A model generated the notes under the pieces. That model saw nothing but the letters and a program-made list of their open reading frames with translations, did not search any database and was not told where the DNA came from. The translations under genes and the position numbers were made by a program. From a virus, in the IMG/VR virus record IMGVR_UViG_3300042542_002720, positions 1-34,597 of that record: a stretch of 34,597 nucleotides of DNA; one strand, given 5' to 3'. Each line of letters starts with the position of its first letter. The first letter of the stretch is position 1. Positions 32,062-34,597 of the stretch are shown piece by piece.

Positions 32062-33126
32062 ATGGGAACACTTATGCAAGCATCAAACCAATGGGCAACG
32101 CGCCCGGCCGACGAGCGTTACACGAATCTGAATGACATGCTCGATCACTTCCAGCAACAGCGCCTGCTGTCCGGCGAAAAAGTCGTGTCGTCGCGCAAGC
32201 TGATTGCATCGCCGACCGAAGACAACAAGGGGCTGCTGATCAACGGATATGCACCGACACACTGGTCGTTCGGGCAACTGGCACAACTGGCTGAAGCACC
32301 GGCCGGCTACCTGCGCACGCTACCGAGCCCGGTCGCTGCAGATTGCATCAACTACGGCCTGCAGTTCAAGCGCAACATCGAAGATGTCGGTGTCCTGCTC
32401 TACAAGAACGGCGACAGCGTACTGAAGGCAGCCACTGGCCCGCGCTACGGCCGTATCTGGAACGACGACATCACGCACTCGCTGGTTAATCACTTCGGCG
32501 ATGGCGTGACCGGCGACTTCAGGGTGCCGGGCGAGTTCGGCAAGCAGGTCGAAGTGACCAAGGAAAACACCACGCTGTTTGCAGGCGATCGCGACATGTT
32601 CGTGTTCCTCGCCGATGAGCAGCACCGCATCGAACTACCCAATCGCCGCAACGGCAAATCCGGCAGTCTCGCTCGTGGCTTTTTCTTCTGGAACAGCGAG
32701 GTCGGCGCACAGACTTTCGGCATGGCTTCGTTTCTCTTCGATTACGTCTGCTGCAACCGCATCGTATGGGGCGCGCAGGAGTTTCAAGAGGTCCGCATCC
32801 GTCACACGGCCAGCGCACCGGACAAGTGGCTCGGCGAGGTCATGCCAGCCCTCGAAGCGTACAGCCGCAGTAGCACCGGCAGCGTCATCGCCGCAATCGA
32901 GGATGCCCGCAAGGACAAGCTCGACGACAAGGTGAATGAATTCCTTGCGCAACGCTTCGGCAAGCGCATGGTCGATTCGCTGCAGGCCACGCACTACGCT
33001 GAAGAGGGTCGTCCGATCGAGTCCCGTTGGGATGTCATCACCGCCGTTACCGCACAGGCCCGCAACGTCCAGCATCAGGACGCACGGGTCGAACTGGAAC
33101 GGCAGGCCGGCGCGCTTCTGCAGTAA
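32062..33126 (+). CDS. DUF932 family protein
   Basis: 354 aa. The first third has SSRKLIASPTEDNKGLLING-type residues, then TGPRYGRIWNDDI (about 120-132), RDMFVFLADEQHRIELP (about 174-190), and a Ser-Glu-Val-Gly-Ala motif near 215-230 with TFGMASFLFDYVCCNRIVW. This series is typical of DUF932 proteins of phages and plasmids (also annotated TIGR03299), whose biochemical role is not settled. AGGAGAA precedes the ATG. Both flanking gaps carry GTGACAG hairpins. Confidence 0.88.
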   Translation: MGTLMQASNQWATRPADERYTNLNDMLDHFQQQRLLSGEKVVSSRKLIASPTEDNKGLLINGYAPTHWSFGQLAQLAEAPAGYLRTLPSPVAADCINYGLQFKRNIEDVGVLLYKNGDSVLKAATGPRYGRIWNDDITHSLVNHFGDGVTGDFRVPGEFGKQVEVTKENTTLFAGDRDMFVFLADEQHRIELPNRRNGKSGSLARGFFFWNSEVGAQTFGMASFLFDYVCCNRIVWGAQEFQEVRIRHTASAPDKWLGEVMPALEAYSRSSTGSVIAAIEDARKDKLDDKVNEFLAQRFGKRMVDSLQATHYAEEGRPIESRWDVITAVTAQARNVQHQDARVELERQAGALLQ

Positions 33127-33142
33127 GTGACAGTGACTCAGT

Positions 33143-33165
33143 GCAGCCCCGTGACAGGGGGCTGC
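33143..33165 (+). ncRNA. Hairpin with GTGACAG loop, copy 2
   Basis: GCAGCCCC (33143-33150) pairs with GGGGCTGC (33158-33165) around the loop GTGACAG (33151-33157). Stem pairs differ from copy 1 in two places by compensatory changes (A-U to G-C, and G-C to C-G), while the loop is identical. Another GTGACAG (33127-33133) lies just before it. The element precedes the next gene's ribosome site. Confidence 0.7.
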
Positions 33166-33195
33166 CATGTACTCACTCACACAAGGAGAACCGCA

Positions 33196-33537
33196 ATGAC
33201 AGACATCAACATCACCCGCTTCTACAACGAAGCCGCGCCGATGGATTACAGCGCGAGCGTCATGGAGATCGGCGCGAACGCCGGCCGCGATACGTGGCAG
33301 GCAGCAGTGGAAGACGCGCCCGATTACAACCTGCTGAACAACGACGACGATCGCGACGAATTCCGCGCGCACATCAAAGGCTTCGGCGCATGGTCGGACG
33401 AAGAGATTGCCGCATGGACCGACATGGAACTGAACGCACTGTTCATGCAACTGATCAGCGGCGACATCCGGTCAGGCGAAACCGATCGCATCTGGACGGA
33501 CGAAGCAGGACAAACCTTTTACACGATAGGAGACTGA
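33196..33537 (+). CDS. Phage/plasmid-type small protein (unknown)
   Basis: 113 aa, acidic. The block DEFRAHIKGFGAWSDEEIAA (about 55-75) and LMQLISGDI-like residues, then an end FYTIGD, occur in many short proteins of phages, plasmids and integrative elements, without a function. The ATG at 33196 has AAGGAG upstream; a longer in-frame start passes through the hairpin and was rejected. Confidence 0.75.
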   Translation: MTDINITRFYNEAAPMDYSASVMEIGANAGRDTWQAAVEDAPDYNLLNNDDDRDEFRAHIKGFGAWSDEEIAAWTDMELNALFMQLISGDIRSGETDRIWTDEAGQTFYTIGD

Positions 33538-33541
33538 TGAC

Positions 33542-33784
33542 ATGAAAACATTTCTAGCAAACCTGCAGCACGCCGCACGCACAGCAGAACATACCCGCAT
33601 CGGCGGCGGCGTATTCTCACCAGTCGAATGCCGGGCGGTGGCCGACCTGCTCCGCGACATGCAGGAAACGCTGGCGGCAATGGCATTCACCGTCGAAACC
33701 GTCGCGCACCTGCGCGGCATGGAGCAAGAACTACTGCCGGTCGCCGACAAGGCACGGGCATTACTAACCAGAATGGAGGCATGA
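33542..33784 (+). CDS. Small helical protein (unknown)
   Basis: 80 aa, helical with Arg, Ala and Leu: MKTFLANLQHAARTAEHTRI, then ECRAVADLLRDMQETLAAM. The family is not known. It lies 4 bp after the preceding stop, and its end overlaps the next start. Confidence 0.65.
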   Translation: MKTFLANLQHAARTAEHTRIGGGVFSPVECRAVADLLRDMQETLAAMAFTVETVAHLRGMEQELLPVADKARALLTRMEA

Positions 33785-34203
33785 CAACCATGTATAAAAT
33801 TGAAGTCACTGCAGCCGAAGCACCGCGCCTGCTCGACTGGCTGACCAATCGCGGTGGCATCGCGATATGGGAGTCGCTCGATCTGTCCCGTGCCGGCGAA
33901 CGCACCTTCACACCTGCCGATGCAGACCGCCCCGGCTGGCACTACAGCAACACACCTGTCGAGGTCGTCACCGACCGTGCCGACATCGGCGTCTATACCG
34001 AAACGCTCTACAAAGCGTTCGCTGTCGGCCTGCGTCGGTCCGGCATGACCCTGAAGCTGTCGGACGCAGCACAGCGCAAGCTGACGGCCACGATGGACGC
34101 CTGCATCGCCAAGCACGGCAACGCGCACCATCGCAAAGGCGTGCTGGAAGACAAGGCTGCCAGCGTCGGCGTGTATTATGCCAGCGAGGTACAACCGCTA
34201 TGA
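33781..34203 (+). CDS. Phage accessory protein (unknown)
   Basis: 140 aa: MYKIEVTAAEAPRLLDWLTN, then GGIAIWESLDLSRAG (about 29-43), WHYSNTPVEVVTDRADI and a Lys/Arg-rich helical part. This pattern recurs in phage genomes as a small conserved protein of unknown role. The start at 33781 overlaps the previous stop as ATGA. Longer starts in the same frame lie within the upstream gene. Confidence 0.7.
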   Translation: MTTMYKIEVTAAEAPRLLDWLTNRGGIAIWESLDLSRAGERTFTPADADRPGWHYSNTPVEVVTDRADIGVYTETLYKAFAVGLRRSGMTLKLSDAAQRKLTATMDACIAKHGNAHHRKGVLEDKAASVGVYYASEVQPL

Positions 34204-34475
34204 CAGCACGTATCATCAAGTACCGTCTCGATCCGGTCAGACGCCAGACGATCGAGGTGCCAGCCGGCGCATTCGTCTCGCACGTTCATGAACAGGACGG
34301 CGCGGCAACGCTCTGGCTGATACGACCAGCCGGCATGCTGCTGCTGCACAAATGGCAGGTCACCTGTCTCTCGACGGGCGACAGCATTCCTGACGACGCG
34401 GGCCGCCATGTCGGTACCGCACACATCCACGGCGGCCGGACGGTCGTCCATGTTTTTATAAAGGAGCCTACATAA
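34200..34475 (+). CDS. DUF7352-like small protein
   Basis: 91 aa: YRLDPVRRQTIEVPAGAFVS, then HVHEQDGAATLWLI and an end GTAHIHGGRTVVHVFIKEP. The order 'I-x-MPxGA..HV..Q...LWLI..GTxxxxx..VxHVF' matches a widespread phage family annotated DUF7352. No function is known. The ATG overlaps the preceding stop as ATGA. Confidence 0.72.
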   Translation: MTARIIKYRLDPVRRQTIEVPAGAFVSHVHEQDGAATLWLIRPAGMLLLHKWQVTCLSTGDSIPDDAGRHVGTAHIHGGRTVVHVFIKEPT

Positions 34476-34597
34476 TGCTGTTCAGATCACAAGTCACACC
34501 AAAAGGCAACAGCAGCTACAGCTGCTCATCACAGGCCGAAGCTGACGCACGCGCAGCAGCACTTGATACGAATAACTGCTATAACTGCTCGGACTGC
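34475..34597 (+). CDS. Cys-rich repeat protein, partial (runs off right edge)
   Basis: The frame runs from ATG at 34475 to the window end (41 residues). It has a short N-terminus MLFRSQVTPKGNSSYSCSSQ, then an Ala-rich part and the beginning of a Cys repeat (NCYNCSDC). Phage proteins with many 'xCxNC' or 'DCRNC' units look like pentapeptide-like repeat proteins and have no settled role. The ATG shares its A with the preceding stop (TAATG); GGAG is upstream. The rest is outside the window. Confidence 0.6.
   Translation, partial: MLFRSQVTPKGNSSYSCSSQAEADARAAALDTNNCYNCSDC

Noticed and set aside
32635-33450. Minus-strand ORF of 271 codons across the DUF932 gene
   Set aside because: Opposite a recognisable family, it crosses the hairpin region and has antisense-type composition.
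1-34597. tRNA genes, CRISPR arrays, insertion sequences, attachment sites
   Set aside because: No cloverleaf-like sequence, regular spaced repeats, transposase gene or integrase was seen by eye.

Overview
The window looks like part of the genome of a tailed phage with podovirus-type architecture, most likely infecting a GC-rich proteobacterium. It carries a small and large terminase pair, a long portal protein, an N4-gp56-type major capsid protein, an SU10/P22-type adaptor, a nozzle-like tail protein, several internal (ejection) proteins and one giant ejection-type protein. No tape-measure, tail-sheath or tail-tube gene is seen. Host rank is inferred only from base composition and gene families. 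No integrase, repressor, polymerase, tRNA or CRISPR array is visible. The phage could be temperate or lytic.

Layout: almost everything from about 31.2 kb down to position 1 is one leftward (minus-strand) block. Read in the direction of transcription it holds: a small unknown gene, TerS and TerL; three small genes (a beta-rich virion-type protein, a coiled-coil protein, a membrane protein); a lysis cassette (DUF5675 protein, holin-like protein, i-spanin, a 46-aa gene, o-spanin); a set of virion surface proteins including two diverged paralogues; then, behind a good sigma70-like promoter at about 22.6 kb, the head and tail genes: portal, GIY-YIG homing endonuclease, DUF5856-like protein, scaffold, capsid, two paralogous head-fibre-like proteins, HNH-like homing endonuclease, adaptor, nozzle, a fibre with a near-perfect 138-bp tandem repeat, and finally five internal virion proteins and the start of the giant protein, which runs off the left edge after 1,995 codons.

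From about 31.3 kb to the right edge is a rightward block of small, probably early, genes. It starts at a strong sigma70 promoter (TTGACA, 17 bp, TATAGT) with a long leader that contains a boxA-like antitermination sequence. It then encodes a DUF8033-like protein, an unknown protein, a DUF932 protein, and a chain of small overlapping genes of the type found on phages and plasmids. Two intergenic spaces in this block hold matching RNA hairpins: 8-bp stems, with compensatory base changes between the copies, closing the same 7-nt loop GTGACAG. I consider this pair, together with the boxA-like element, the best candidate for an undescribed regulatory system here.

Genes are tightly packed with many ATGA or TGATG stop/start overlaps, so translational coupling is likely throughout. 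These overlaps were used to choose most starts. Function names rest on recognising sequence patterns by eye; no database search was possible.
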